Shown in pieces: positions 1-6,008 of a stretch of 16,521 bases of DNA. Source of the stretch: Candidatus Melainabacteria bacterium (GTDB lineage: Bacteria > Cyanobacteriota > Vampirovibrionia > Obscuribacterales > Obscuribacteraceae). Made by a program: the position numbers and the translations under genes. The notes beneath the pieces are model-generated. The model was not told the DNA's origin. It saw nothing but the letters and a program-made list of their open reading frames with translations, and ran no database searches. How positions within the stretch are numbered: the first letter of the stretch is position 1; each line of letters opens with the position of its first letter. The stretch spans positions 1 through 16,521 of the forward strand of contig PSRH01000060.1 in NCBI GenBank assembly GCA_003175915.1. Direction: 5' to 3'.

Positions 1-161
1 GTTTTGCCTTCGCTCGAATTCTCCTCCAGCTTGTCAAAGAAAACCAGGGTAACTTTTTTCCCCCGGCTTATCGCTCTTAAGAGCAAACCGAACGTAGCCG
101 TGGTTTTTCCACAGCCTGTGCCCAGATAAAGACGAATCCGCTCGTCGCTTACTTCTACCAC
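1..161 (-). CDS. Corrinoid (cob(I)alamin) adenosyltransferase-like P-loop protein, N-terminal part
   Basis: Only the first 53 codons are in the window; the gene runs off the left edge. The N-terminus is a beta strand followed by a Walker A loop, LGTGCGKTTAT, then a helix and RGKKVTLVFFDK. This strand-loop-helix-strand order, with the P-loop starting at about residue 14, is that of the BtuR/CobO/CobA ATP:corrinoid adenosyltransferases, which transfer the adenosyl group of ATP to Co(I) corrinoids. The start is a GTG at 161, preceded by a GGTGA-like ribosome site; an in-frame TGA lies only three codons upstream, which rules out a longer form. It lies 28 bp downstream of the thioesterase stop on the same strand, so it is probably in that operon. 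With so little sequence another P-loop enzyme cannot be excluded. The P-loop is seen; the family is inferred. Confidence 0.6.
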   Translation of the reverse strand, partial: MVEVSDERIRLYLGTGCGKTTATFGLLLRAISRGKKVTLVFFDKLEENSSEGK

Positions 162-189
162 GTCACTTCACCGGGGGATGGTCATCTCT

Positions 190-573
190 TTACTGCTTCA
201 GGTTAGCTGGCGATTTCGGTACAACCGCGGTCGGCCTGCCCTTCTCATCTATACAAACAAAGGTCATATCTGCTTCGGTTACTTGCACTTCCTGGTCACC
301 CCGAATTACTTCCACATCCACGTGAATAGTAATGGAAGTATTGCCGACGCGTTTAATCGCCGTATAAAAACTAACCACCTCGCCGACCCGAACAGGTTCT
401 TTAAACACCACTTCCTTCATGGCTTTTGTGAGGAAGCGTTGATTCGTCAGCATCCCTGCTTGCACAGCACCGGCCAAATCGATATGGCTCAAGATTATCC
501 CACCGAATATGGTGCCTTCGCGATTTGTGTCTCTGGGTAAGAGAACGATTCTTATAGCCAGGTTACGATCCAA
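190..573 (-). CDS. YciA-type acyl-CoA thioesterase (hotdog fold)
   Basis: A single hotdog domain of 127 residues that should hydrolyse acyl-CoA to free acid and CoA in the cytoplasm. Diagnostic features are PxDTNxxGxIFGG at residues 13-25, then a helix carrying D32 (HIDLAGA), the position of the catalytic acid in YciA/BACH enzymes. Next come FKEPVRVGE (about 57-65) and a strand-rich C-terminal half ending in a typical CIDEKGRP turn. The length is normal for the family. The start is TTG at 573; there is no nearby in-frame ATG, and AAGGAG lies 11 nt upstream, just inside the end of the preceding gene. It is separated by 15 bp from the upstream membrane gene and by 28 bp from the downstream adenosyltransferase-like gene, so all three are probably co-transcribed. 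The acyl chain preference cannot be read from sequence. Confidence 0.85.
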   Translation of the reverse strand: MDRNLAIRIVLLPRDTNREGTIFGGIILSHIDLAGAVQAGMLTNQRFLTKAMKEVVFKEPVRVGEVVSFYTAIKRVGNTSITIHVDVEVIRGDQEVQVTEADMTFVCIDEKGRPTAVVPKSPANLKQ

Positions 574-588
574 ACTGCTATTTTCTCC

Positions 589-954
589 TTACGGTTCAGC
601 ACCATTTCCGAAGTCTACGTGGCTTACTTCATCCCTGGCTATCAGGATCATTTGACAAGTTGTGAACCAGGCCAGCCATAAGAGAATGCCAAGCATGAGA
701 ATCATTCTGTCCGCGTTGCGATCGGGCTTGGTATTCTTATTCAGCCGACAATCAATCTTCCAGAGGACATAGAGGATACAGGCAAGCATAAGACCGACCA
801 GACCAGAGCGCAAGGCGTGTAGGGCCGTCGTCGCCAGGTCAATATGCCAGGCCGGATTGCAGAACAAAACAAAGGGACCGAAAAAGGCAGCAGGTAACCA
901 CCAGTAGCGGACGATCACAGGTATTCTGCCGTAAGTCGAAGTTTTACTCTTCAT
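589..954 (-). CDS. Small three-helix membrane protein of unknown function
   Basis: A 121-residue protein that I do not recognise. It has three hydrophobic segments at roughly residues 17-31, 45-65 and 83-104, joined by a basic loop (CRLNKNTKPDRNADR) around 69-82 that should face the cytoplasm. It ends in a short acidic tail. Start choice: a TTG at 957 directly precedes an ATG at 954; ATG is preferred, although the ribosome-binding site is weak (GGAA about 15 nt upstream). It is the first gene of the leftward group with the thioesterase and the adenosyltransferase-like gene, 15 bp from the former. A TATATA box about 50 bp upstream (near 1007) is a possible -10 element without a convincing -35. 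No catalytic or metal motif is visible. Confidence 0.6.
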   Translation of the reverse strand: MKSKTSTYGRIPVIVRYWWLPAAFFGPFVLFCNPAWHIDLATTALHALRSGLVGLMLACILYVLWKIDCRLNKNTKPDRNADRMILMLGILLWLAWFTTCQMILIARDEVSHVDFGNGAEP

Positions 955-1041
955 CAATAGACGTTAGACGTTCCAGGGCAAAAGCAGGTTGCCACCCCGT
1001 CCCTTATATAACAAAGTTGCCAGACAAATGCTAGGTTTGGA

Positions 1042-1074
1042 CCGTCGGCCATTAACTTTCATCCCTGCCGACGG
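1042..1074. repeat. Perfect 8-bp inverted repeat
   Basis: CCGTCGGC at 1042-1049 is exactly complementary to GCCGACGG at 1067-1074, with a 17-nt spacer. The element could form a GC-rich hairpin on either strand. There is no T-run after either arm, so it does not look like a standard intrinsic terminator. It lies about 90 bp upstream of the start of the membrane gene at 954 and could act on that leader or as an operator. Confidence 0.45.
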
Positions 1075-1216
1075 ACAAATAGCGCCTGATACTAGATTCG
1101 ATATCAGATGAATTGGCAAGCCACTTAACTTTAGTGCAGCCGCTTACGGCGTCCTCACGAATCATCTCGTAGAACACAGCCCCGGCGCCTGCACTAAAGC
1201 TTGATCCTGATCGCAG
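1052..1216 (-). pseudogene. Possible decayed fragment with a faint GNAT-like pattern
   Basis: A 54-codon open stretch lies downstream of the superoxide dismutase, between an in-frame TAG at 1217-1219 and a TAA at 1052-1054. Its translation contains GAGAVFYEMIRED, then GCTKVKW, then a Tyr followed four residues later by Gly. This spacing loosely echoes the end of a GNAT acetyltransferase: glycine-rich loop, helix, GC..v strand, then Y...G. There is no plausible upstream portion. The only ATG (1165) would give 37 residues and has no ribosome site. It may be a remnant of a deleted gene or chance. The open frame is seen; the GNAT resemblance is weak inference. Confidence 0.2.
1129..1199. repeat. 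Perfect 11-bp inverted repeat spanning 71 bp
   Basis: CTTTAGTGCAG at 1129-1139 is exactly complementary to CTGCACTAAAG at 1189-1199. After one C-C mismatch the pairing continues inward for three more pairs plus a G-T, so a stem of about 15 positions would close a loop of roughly 40 nt. It begins 25 bp beyond the superoxide dismutase stop codon. It could be a transcript-end stabiliser, a small structured RNA, or the ends of a tiny insertion. No T-run follows either arm, so a simple terminator is not supported. Confidence 0.55.
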
Positions 1217-1223
1217 CTAGCCC

Positions 1224-2006
1224 CTAGGCTGTAGTGTCAGGGCCGGAAGGATGCGTTTTTATACCGGTAAAACGCTTGGCGACGACATCCCAATCGAGGT
1301 TTCTGGCAAAGGCATCCAGGTATTTACCCCGGTCGATCCCGTAGTCAATCATATAGGCATGTTCATAGACATCCAAAACTAATAGCGGCACCGTGTTCGC
1401 CGGCGACCACATGTTGTGGAAATCAAGACCGAAGGCGTCCAGGTGGCCAGCTCGCGTGTTGTAGCCGATGATCACCCAGCCGCGCATGCTCTTGCCGGCC
1501 GCTTTCAAGAAATCCATGAACTTGCTTGTGCTTCCCCAGCGCTCTTCTAAAGCGGCTCTCAATTCTCCGCTTGGCTCCCCATCCTTGCCGCCCAGATTGC
1601 CGAAATAGAACTCATGATAGACAGCCCCGTTCACAGCATAGCTTTGCTCCATGAGCAATTCTCTTAAGGGCGAGTAGGTAGCATTGGCCGAAGTAATATC
1701 GACATCCTTCAGTTTGCTGTAAATCTCATTGGACTTCTTCACGTAACCTTGATAAAGCTTCAGGTGTTGCTCGATCTGACCGGCGGAAATTCCTTCCAAC
1801 TTCTTGGCTGTCAGATCGCTGAAATCTTTGGCTGCATAAGGTTCTGCTCCGGGAGCCGGATTGATCACGGCGGCCTGGGCGCCGATACCACCGACGGCGG
1901 CAGCAGTAGCAGCAACCGCACCCATAACCAGCATTTCTCTGCGAGTAACGGCGCCTGCATCGGTGACTTCGTAATTTCCGATGAGTTCGCTAGTTTTCTT
2001 TCTCAT
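1224..2006 (-). CDS. Tat-exported Fe/Mn-family superoxide dismutase
   Basis: Converts superoxide to oxygen and hydrogen peroxide, probably outside the cytoplasm. Numbered from the ATG at 2006, a twin-arginine signal (T-R22-R23-E-M-L) precedes an alanine-rich segment ending near GAQA at 45. The enzyme domain follows. Metal ligands fit H81 (in HLKLYQGYV), H131 (VYHEFYFGNLGG), D212 and H216 (VLDVYEHAY), with Y88 as the active-site Tyr. In the H81 helix one residue is missing relative to the classical H-x7-Y spacing, as in the HxxLYxGYV subclass. The outer-sphere position appears to be His (H197, in DFHN) rather than Gln, as in archaeal-type enzymes; that is inference. The ATG at 2012 sits directly against AGGAG, whereas the ATG at 2006 has AGGAG at 6 nt, so 2006 is chosen. 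It is divergent from the malic enzyme gene. Whether the metal is Fe or Mn cannot be decided. Confidence 0.88.
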   Translation of the reverse strand: MRKKTSELIGNYEVTDAGAVTRREMLVMGAVAATAAAVGGIGAQAAVINPAPGAEPYAAKDFSDLTAKKLEGISAGQIEQHLKLYQGYVKKSNEIYSKLKDVDITSANATYSPLRELLMEQSYAVNGAVYHEFYFGNLGGKDGEPSGELRAALEERWGSTSKFMDFLKAAGKSMRGWVIIGYNTRAGHLDAFGLDFHNMWSPANTVPLLVLDVYEHAYMIDYGIDRGKYLDAFARNLDWDVVAKRFTGIKTHPSGPDTTA

Positions 2007-2236
2007 AGCCATCTCCTAAAGATTTGATCTCAGCCCCAGTCATTATTGCCAGCTTGGAATCTTCCTTGAATTAAAAATCATCATTGTCAAAAAAAAAGAA
2101 CACTCCTCTTGCAGAGCTGTATGTTTGTATCACCCATTTGCGCTTAGCCGATCCATATGCTTCCACAAGCAGGGCATGCCTCCGCCAATGGCCTGGAAAT
2201 ACGCCGAAGACAGCGCGCCAGCGCGGGTGAATAACC
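2007..2236. promoter_or_regulatory. Divergent intergenic region between superoxide dismutase and malic enzyme
   Basis: About 230 bp serve two divergent genes. On the minus strand a perfect TTGACA (complement of 2085-2090) follows a nine-base T-run, but no good -10 lies 16-18 bp further on. AGGAG for the dismutase is at 2013-2017. On the plus strand I find no convincing promoter; GGTGA lies 6 nt before the ATG at 2237. Open frames on both strands here look like chance. Confidence 0.35.
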
Positions 2237-3760
2237 ATGACGACAACGAAATCAAGCTCAGTCACCGCCCCCAAAACGGAAACGAACCAACCTGGTATGA
2301 ACGAAACGACCTCAAACAAATTACTGCAACCAAGCGCCAGCTATAGCCTTACCCTCCGCCTCAAGATTCGCAACCTGCCAGGCATGCTCGGCAAGGTCAC
2401 CTCGCTCATCGGCGAAATCGGTGGCGACATCGGTGCCATCGATATCCACGGCTTCGAGAAGGACTTTATCGTTCGCGACGTCACTGTCAAAGTGCGTGAT
2501 TCGGCACACGGCGAACAAGTTGTGGCCACTCTCAAAGCCCTCTCCGATTGCCAGGTTGTCAATGTATCGGACCGAACATTTCTCATGCACCTGGGCGGCA
2601 AGATTCGGGTTACCAACAAGGTGCCCCTGGCCACGCGCGATGATCTTTCGATGGCTTACACTCCTGGCGTGGCTCGGGTCTGCATGGCTATACATGATGA
2701 GCCGGACAACGTCTATAAATTGACGATTAAGAGAAACCTTGTCGCTGTGGTCACGGACGGCTCGGCCGTACTGGGACTTGGCAACATCGGACCAGAAGCG
2801 GCACTGCCTGTCATGGAAGGCAAAGCCATGCTTTTCAAAGAATTCGGCAAGCTCGATGCTTTCCCCATTGCTCTGGCTACTCAAGACACCGAGGAGATTA
2901 TCCAAGCGGTAAAAAACATTGCCCCCGTATTTGGTGGCATCAATCTTGAGGATATTTCTGCACCGCGTTGTTTCGAAATCGAATCCCGTCTGAAAAAAGA
3001 GCTGGATATACCCGTATTTCACGACGATCAGCACGGCACGGCAGTTGTCGTTCTGGCAGCATTGATCAATTCGCTGAAGATCGTCAAAAAACAAATGCGC
3101 GATCTGAAAGTAATCGTCAGTGGTGTCGGAGCGGCCGGCGTAGCCTGTTCGAAAATCCTGATGGAAGCTGGGGTCAAGAACATCATTGGCTTCGATCGTC
3201 AGGGAGCAATTTATAAAGGCCGTACCGAACATATGAATTACATGAAGGACTGGTTCGCCGACAACACCAATCCAGAACGCTTAAAGGGCTCGATTGGTGA
3301 GGCCCTGACAGGCGCCGATCTATTCCTCGGCTTATCGGGCCCGGGCACCATTGAAGCTTCTCAACTCAAGAAGATGAATCGCGACGCCATTGTCTTTGCC
3401 ATGGCCAATCCCATTCCGGAAATCATGCCTGAGGAAGCGGCACCCTATGTGCGGATCATGGCTACTGGACGCTCCGACTACCCCAACCAGATCAATAACG
3501 TCCTCTGTTTCCCGGGTATTTTCCGAGGCGCCCTCGATTGCAATGCTACCGACATCAACGAGGAAATGAAGCTGGCAGCTGCTGCGGCCATCGCCTCGGT
3601 AATCTCGGCAAGTGAGCTAAATGAGGACTACATCATCCCCGGGGTGTTCAATCCCCAGGTCGTCGAGTCGGTTGCCAAGGCCACCGCCGCCGCCGCCGCC
3701 AAAACCGGCGTCGCCCGTAAACGTAAGTATTCGATGGTGCCTGAACCGGATTCGTTCTAG
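2237..3760 (+). CDS. NAD-dependent malic enzyme with N-terminal ACT domain
   Basis: Oxidatively decarboxylates malate to pyruvate and CO2 with NAD(P) reduction. Of 507 residues, the first 35 or so are a polar leader. Residues about 36-118 form an ACT domain (LRLKIRNLPGMLGKVTSLI), a small-molecule-binding regulatory module. The catalytic part begins near 125. Seen there: YTPGVARVC (Tyr141), VTDGSAVLGLGNIGP (172-186), Lys196 in MEGKAMLFK, the metal acids in LEDISAPRCFEIE (E238, D239), FHDDQHGTA (D263-D264), the Rossmann loop GVGAAG (296-301) and FAMANPIPE (387-395). D320 at the end of the second Rossmann strand favours NAD over NADP; this is inference. An alanine run near 484 precedes a basic tail. 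The start has GGTGA at 6 nt; the next ATG (2297) lacks a ribosome site. The ACT domain suggests allosteric control, ligand unknown. Confidence 0.92.
   Translation: MTTTKSSSVTAPKTETNQPGMNETTSNKLLQPSASYSLTLRLKIRNLPGMLGKVTSLIGEIGGDIGAIDIHGFEKDFIVRDVTVKVRDSAHGEQVVATLKALSDCQVVNVSDRTFLMHLGGKIRVTNKVPLATRDDLSMAYTPGVARVCMAIHDEPDNVYKLTIKRNLVAVVTDGSAVLGLGNIGPEAALPVMEGKAMLFKEFGKLDAFPIALATQDTEEIIQAVKNIAPVFGGINLEDISAPRCFEIESRLKKELDIPVFHDDQHGTAVVVLAALINSLKIVKKQMRDLKVIVSGVGAAGVACSKILMEAGVKNIIGFDRQGAIYKGRTEHMNYMKDWFADNTNPERLKGSIGEALTGADLFLGLSGPGTIEASQLKKMNRDAIVFAMANPIPEIMPEEAAPYVRIMATGRSDYPNQINNVLCFPGIFRGALDCNATDINEEMKLAAAAAIASVISASELNEDYIIPGVFNPQVVESVAKATAAAAAKTGVARKRKYSMVPEPDSF
3686..3700 (+). repeat. Five tandem GCC triplets
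   Basis: A pure (GCC)5 run inside the malic enzyme gene encodes alanines 484-488 near the C-terminus. Such a run can change length by slippage without breaking frame, and it lies in a probable linker before the basic tail. Confidence 0.7.
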
Positions 3761-3790
3761 AGCGATTTTGGCCATCCTGAATCACTATTT

Positions 3791-3825
3791 GGGAAGCGTT
3801 CAAGCCTCCCCCAGCTGCTGTTTTT
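3791..3825 (+). terminator. Weak candidate terminator after malic enzyme
   Basis: GGGAAGC at 3791-3797 pairs with GCCTCCC at 3804-3810, with one A-C mismatch and a 6-nt loop. A TTTTT run follows at 3821-3825, about 10 nt beyond the stem, which is further than in a typical intrinsic terminator. It lies 30 bp past the malic enzyme stop. Confidence 0.3.
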
Positions 3826-3893
3826 GATTAATTCTGAGTTACCCCATGGTCGGTCAGGGAATACATCTTTTAGGTGCATCGCCAGGAATGATT

Positions 3894-4727
3894 ATGCTTT
3901 CTCGTATTTGGATAGCAAAACGAGCGCTAAGGCTGAATTGGAACCAGCCAAACATTCACGCCTTGCTCGAGCTAAATACCTTAATCGATGAACAACCGGA
4001 CAATTGGTTAGCCTACTGCCTGCGAGGCAGGGTGAATGCCGCCCTGGAGCGGCATGTCGAGGCAATCGCCGATTACATTCATGTCTTGCAACAGCCTTCA
4101 ACCGTCAACCGACGAAATAGAATTCGGCTGCTTGAAGCGATCGAATCCTCCGCACATAAGCTCGCCAACATCCAGAAATCCCAGCTGGACAGGACCTTCC
4201 GCAAGGACTTCGGTGTCTCTTCTCAAAAAACTATCGCCGGCCAACCAAGTACGGGCAAAATTGCTCAAATCGGCAAATTCATTCTTGATTCAAGCGACAT
4301 AACCAAGATTGGCCACCTCGTCCTGGACAAAGTCAGCGGCCCCTCAAAAGTGCGCAGGCTAACCTTAGAAGCAGCCGAGGCTCTCAATAAGCTATTGCGC
4401 AGAATTGACGAGCAGCATGGCGTCATCGGTTCATGTGTAATTTGTCGCGATGGGTTTTTGTACGTTAGCACTTTACCGAACGACTTCGATCTCGATTCGT
4501 TTGGGATTTGTTCTCTAGGAGCCTTTATCAATACCAGCAACATTGCCAAAAAGATGGGCTATCACCAGGTGCAGCAAATCGTCATGCGCAGCGGTGAAAA
4601 CCTGGTCTTTATTTTAGACCTTGGCCTCGGCATATTAATTACAATCACCGAGGGCCTTTCCAGCGCAGGCGCGGTTCAGCTCTTGGAACAGATAAACGAA
4701 ATCGTCGGCTTCTCTATTGATTCGTAG
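3894..4727 (+). CDS. TPR-like plus Roadblock/LC7 domain protein
   Basis: A cytoplasmic protein of 277 residues if started at ATG 3894. There AGGA lies 6 nt upstream; an ATG at 3846 would add 16 residues but has no ribosome site. Around residues 36-66 there is one TPR-like helix pair (PDNWLAYCLRGRVNAAL, then EAIADYIHVLQ). A linker of about 100 residues contains imperfect repeats (IGKFILDSSDITKIGHLVLD). Residues about 175-270 fit a Roadblock/LC7 fold: HGVIGSCVICRDGFLYVST, then an alternating helix and strand pattern ending in a hydrophobic strand (LVFILDLGLGILITITE) and a helix. In bacteria these domains (MglB and relatives) form dimers and often regulate small Ras-like GTPases; no GTPase gene is in this window. 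It follows the malic enzyme by 133 bp and converges with the glycine-rich gene. The Roadblock call is from pattern only. Confidence 0.7.
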   Translation: MLSRIWIAKRALRLNWNQPNIHALLELNTLIDEQPDNWLAYCLRGRVNAALERHVEAIADYIHVLQQPSTVNRRNRIRLLEAIESSAHKLANIQKSQLDRTFRKDFGVSSQKTIAGQPSTGKIAQIGKFILDSSDITKIGHLVLDKVSGPSKVRRLTLEAAEALNKLLRRIDEQHGVIGSCVICRDGFLYVSTLPNDFDLDSFGICSLGAFINTSNIAKKMGYHQVQQIVMRSGENLVFILDLGLGILITITEGLSSAGAVQLLEQINEIVGFSIDS

Positions 4728-4741
4728 CTTACGGCAACGAT

Positions 4742-5329
4742 TTAAGGACTGGTCGTGGGTGTTTGCGTCTCAGTGACTACCGGCTTACCTCCGCCAGCTG
4801 GAACTTGCACGTTGTAATCACCGTGATTGACGGTATCAACGGTGCCGTTCAAGCCCTCCCCTTTCTGCCCGGTGAATTGGTACTGATCGCCTACAGGCTT
4901 ACCGTTTATCGTTCCAGAGTTAGCGCCTTCGGCAAAGCCCTTGCCAGTCTGAGCGTTATACGCTGATTTCGAATAGTGATTCAAGTTGTTGCCATTGGCT
5001 CCCTGGACCGAATAAGCATTTTTGTTGAAAAAGCCAACGCCCCGCTTGAAGGCACCGGCGTGAGCGCCGTTGAAGGTCGAGCCATTCGGGGCGACTGCAT
5101 TATGCGCACCCGCCGCAAAACCGGCATTGCCACCTGCAGCTAATCCAGCCGCACCTGCTCCCCTTACATAACCCCCATAAGGTCCATAATACGTTCCACG
5201 TCCATAGTTCAATCTGCCGCGCGGTCCGCTTAGATAAGCCCTTTGGGCCAGAGCAGGAGTTGAGAGTAGGCTGAAAAAATTGCTTCCGATTATCAACGAT
5301 AACGTCATCATTCGTATGTTCAAACTCAT
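4742..5329 (-). CDS. Exported glycine-rich repeat protein, function unknown
   Basis: A secreted protein of 195 residues. Residues 1-28 are a Sec signal peptide ending ALA before Q29. The mature part is low in complexity: a Tyr/Gly/Arg segment (about 38-56), an Ala/Gly segment (57-75), and then about 100 residues of degenerate repeats of 27-31 residues. Each repeat has NG near its start, an aromatic residue mid-way and a G-x-G turn near its end, for example GVGFF, GKGFAEG and GEGLNG. No cysteine, catalytic motif or lipobox is visible, which suggests a structural surface or extracellular role by inference. Start at ATG 5329 with GAGGAG 7 nt upstream; that ribosome site is in a perfect inverted repeat (5338-5370). 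It is divergent from the sigma factor cassette and 14 bp from the end of the convergent Roadblock gene. Confidence 0.7.
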   Translation of the reverse strand: MSLNIRMMTLSLIIGSNFFSLLSTPALAQRAYLSGPRGRLNYGRGTYYGPYGGYVRGAGAAGLAAGGNAGFAAGAHNAVAPNGSTFNGAHAGAFKRGVGFFNKNAYSVQGANGNNLNHYSKSAYNAQTGKGFAEGANSGTINGKPVGDQYQFTGQKGEGLNGTVDTVNHGDYNVQVPAGGGKPVVTETQTPTTSP

Positions 5330-5337
5330 CTTGCATC

Positions 5338-5370
5338 TCCTCAGGTGTCTAGAAGCGGTACACCTGAGGA
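5338..5370 (-). promoter_or_regulatory. Perfect 11-bp inverted repeat covering the ribosome-binding site
   Basis: TCCTCAGGTGT at 5338-5348 is exactly complementary to ACACCTGAGGA at 5360-5370, with an 11-nt spacer. In the leftward mRNA of the glycine-rich protein this forms an uninterrupted 11-bp stem whose 3' arm contains GAGGA of the GAGGAG ribosome site (complement of 5337-5342), 7 nt from the AUG. When folded, the site should be hidden from ribosomes. The same palindrome in DNA could instead be an operator shared with the divergent cassette. No T-run follows, so it is not an intrinsic terminator. Confidence 0.65.
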
Positions 5371-5495
5371 TTGAAAAAGTTTCGTTTGATGTTCAAATCT
5401 CTTTTATTAACTCCGGAAAGTGTCGCGCAACTTAATGCCGTGCCTCGTGTAATAGTCGATGGTGGGTCGCACGTAACTTGAAGAGGGCAAAGACA

Positions 5496-6008
5496 ATGAA
5501 ATCGGAGATTAAAACTGTTAACAGACAACTTATTTGGCTATCGGCGCTGTCCGTAGCTTCAGTCGCTATCGGCTTTAAGGCGCTTGAGCCGGCCTATGCC
5601 AAAAATTCCGCCGGCACGACCTTGATCGACGCGGAGTGGGAGAATTGTCTGAGAACCCACTTTGAAAAACGACTGTTCAATTATATTGATGCTAGCGACG
5701 AGCAAGAGAAGAAACTGGACGCCCTGTTCAAAGAGCGCCAAGAAGAAACAAGGCCAACAAGAGAAAAGCTGCGTGAGGGTGCAGTAGAGTTAGCGAAAAT
5801 GTTTGCCGGTGAAGATGCCTCGGACAATCAGATTGAAGCGAGGGTGAAAGAACTGAGAGCAATGCGCGAGAAACTGGCAGATGAGCGCCTGGAGACAGCA
5901 CTGAAGGTGCGTCATATTCTCAATCCCGATCAACGAGATCTGATTGCCAAACGGATAATCAACCGGCTGTCTGGGAACGAGAGGCACCGTTTTTTGAAGG
6001 ATCTATAA
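5496..6008 (+). CDS. Exported Spy/CpxP-like helical protein, first gene of an ECF cassette
   Basis: A periplasmic, nearly all-helical protein of 170 residues from the ATG at 5496 (GAGG 9 nt upstream; a TTG at 5478 is less likely). Residues about 13-35 form a signal sequence ending in AYA before K36. The mature part is rich in Glu, Lys and Arg, with long amphipathic helices. Two degenerate LTxxQ-type motifs mark the Spy/CpxP/ZraP/CnrX superfamily: DASDEQ at about 65-70 and LNPDQRD at 142-148. Members are envelope chaperones or metal-responsive sensors. Here only C51, H55 and H140 are obvious candidate metal ligands, and there is no His-rich tail, so a metal role is not established. Its stop is immediately followed by the ATG of the sigma factor. 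That arrangement makes it a likely sensor or modulator for the sigma/anti-sigma pair, by analogy with CnrX. Confidence 0.7.
   Translation: MKSEIKTVNRQLIWLSALSVASVAIGFKALEPAYAKNSAGTTLIDAEWENCLRTHFEKRLFNYIDASDEQEKKLDALFKERQEETRPTREKLREGAVELAKMFAGEDASDNQIEARVKELRAMREKLADERLETALKVRHILNPDQRDLIAKRIINRLSGNERHRFLKDL

Noticed and set aside
2071..2346. Open frames on both strands between superoxide dismutase and malic enzyme
   Set aside because: Low-complexity products without motifs; they overlap the malic enzyme start and lack ribosome sites.
2321..3232. 303-codon open frame on the minus strand
   Set aside because: Lies wholly antisense to the malic enzyme, whose motifs are intact; the antisense product has no recognisable content.
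5400..5495. ECF-type promoter (GGAAAG then a distant CGTG) before the cassette
   Set aside because: The spacing is about 18 nt and the -10 part is poor; without a set of target promoters this cannot be separated from chance.
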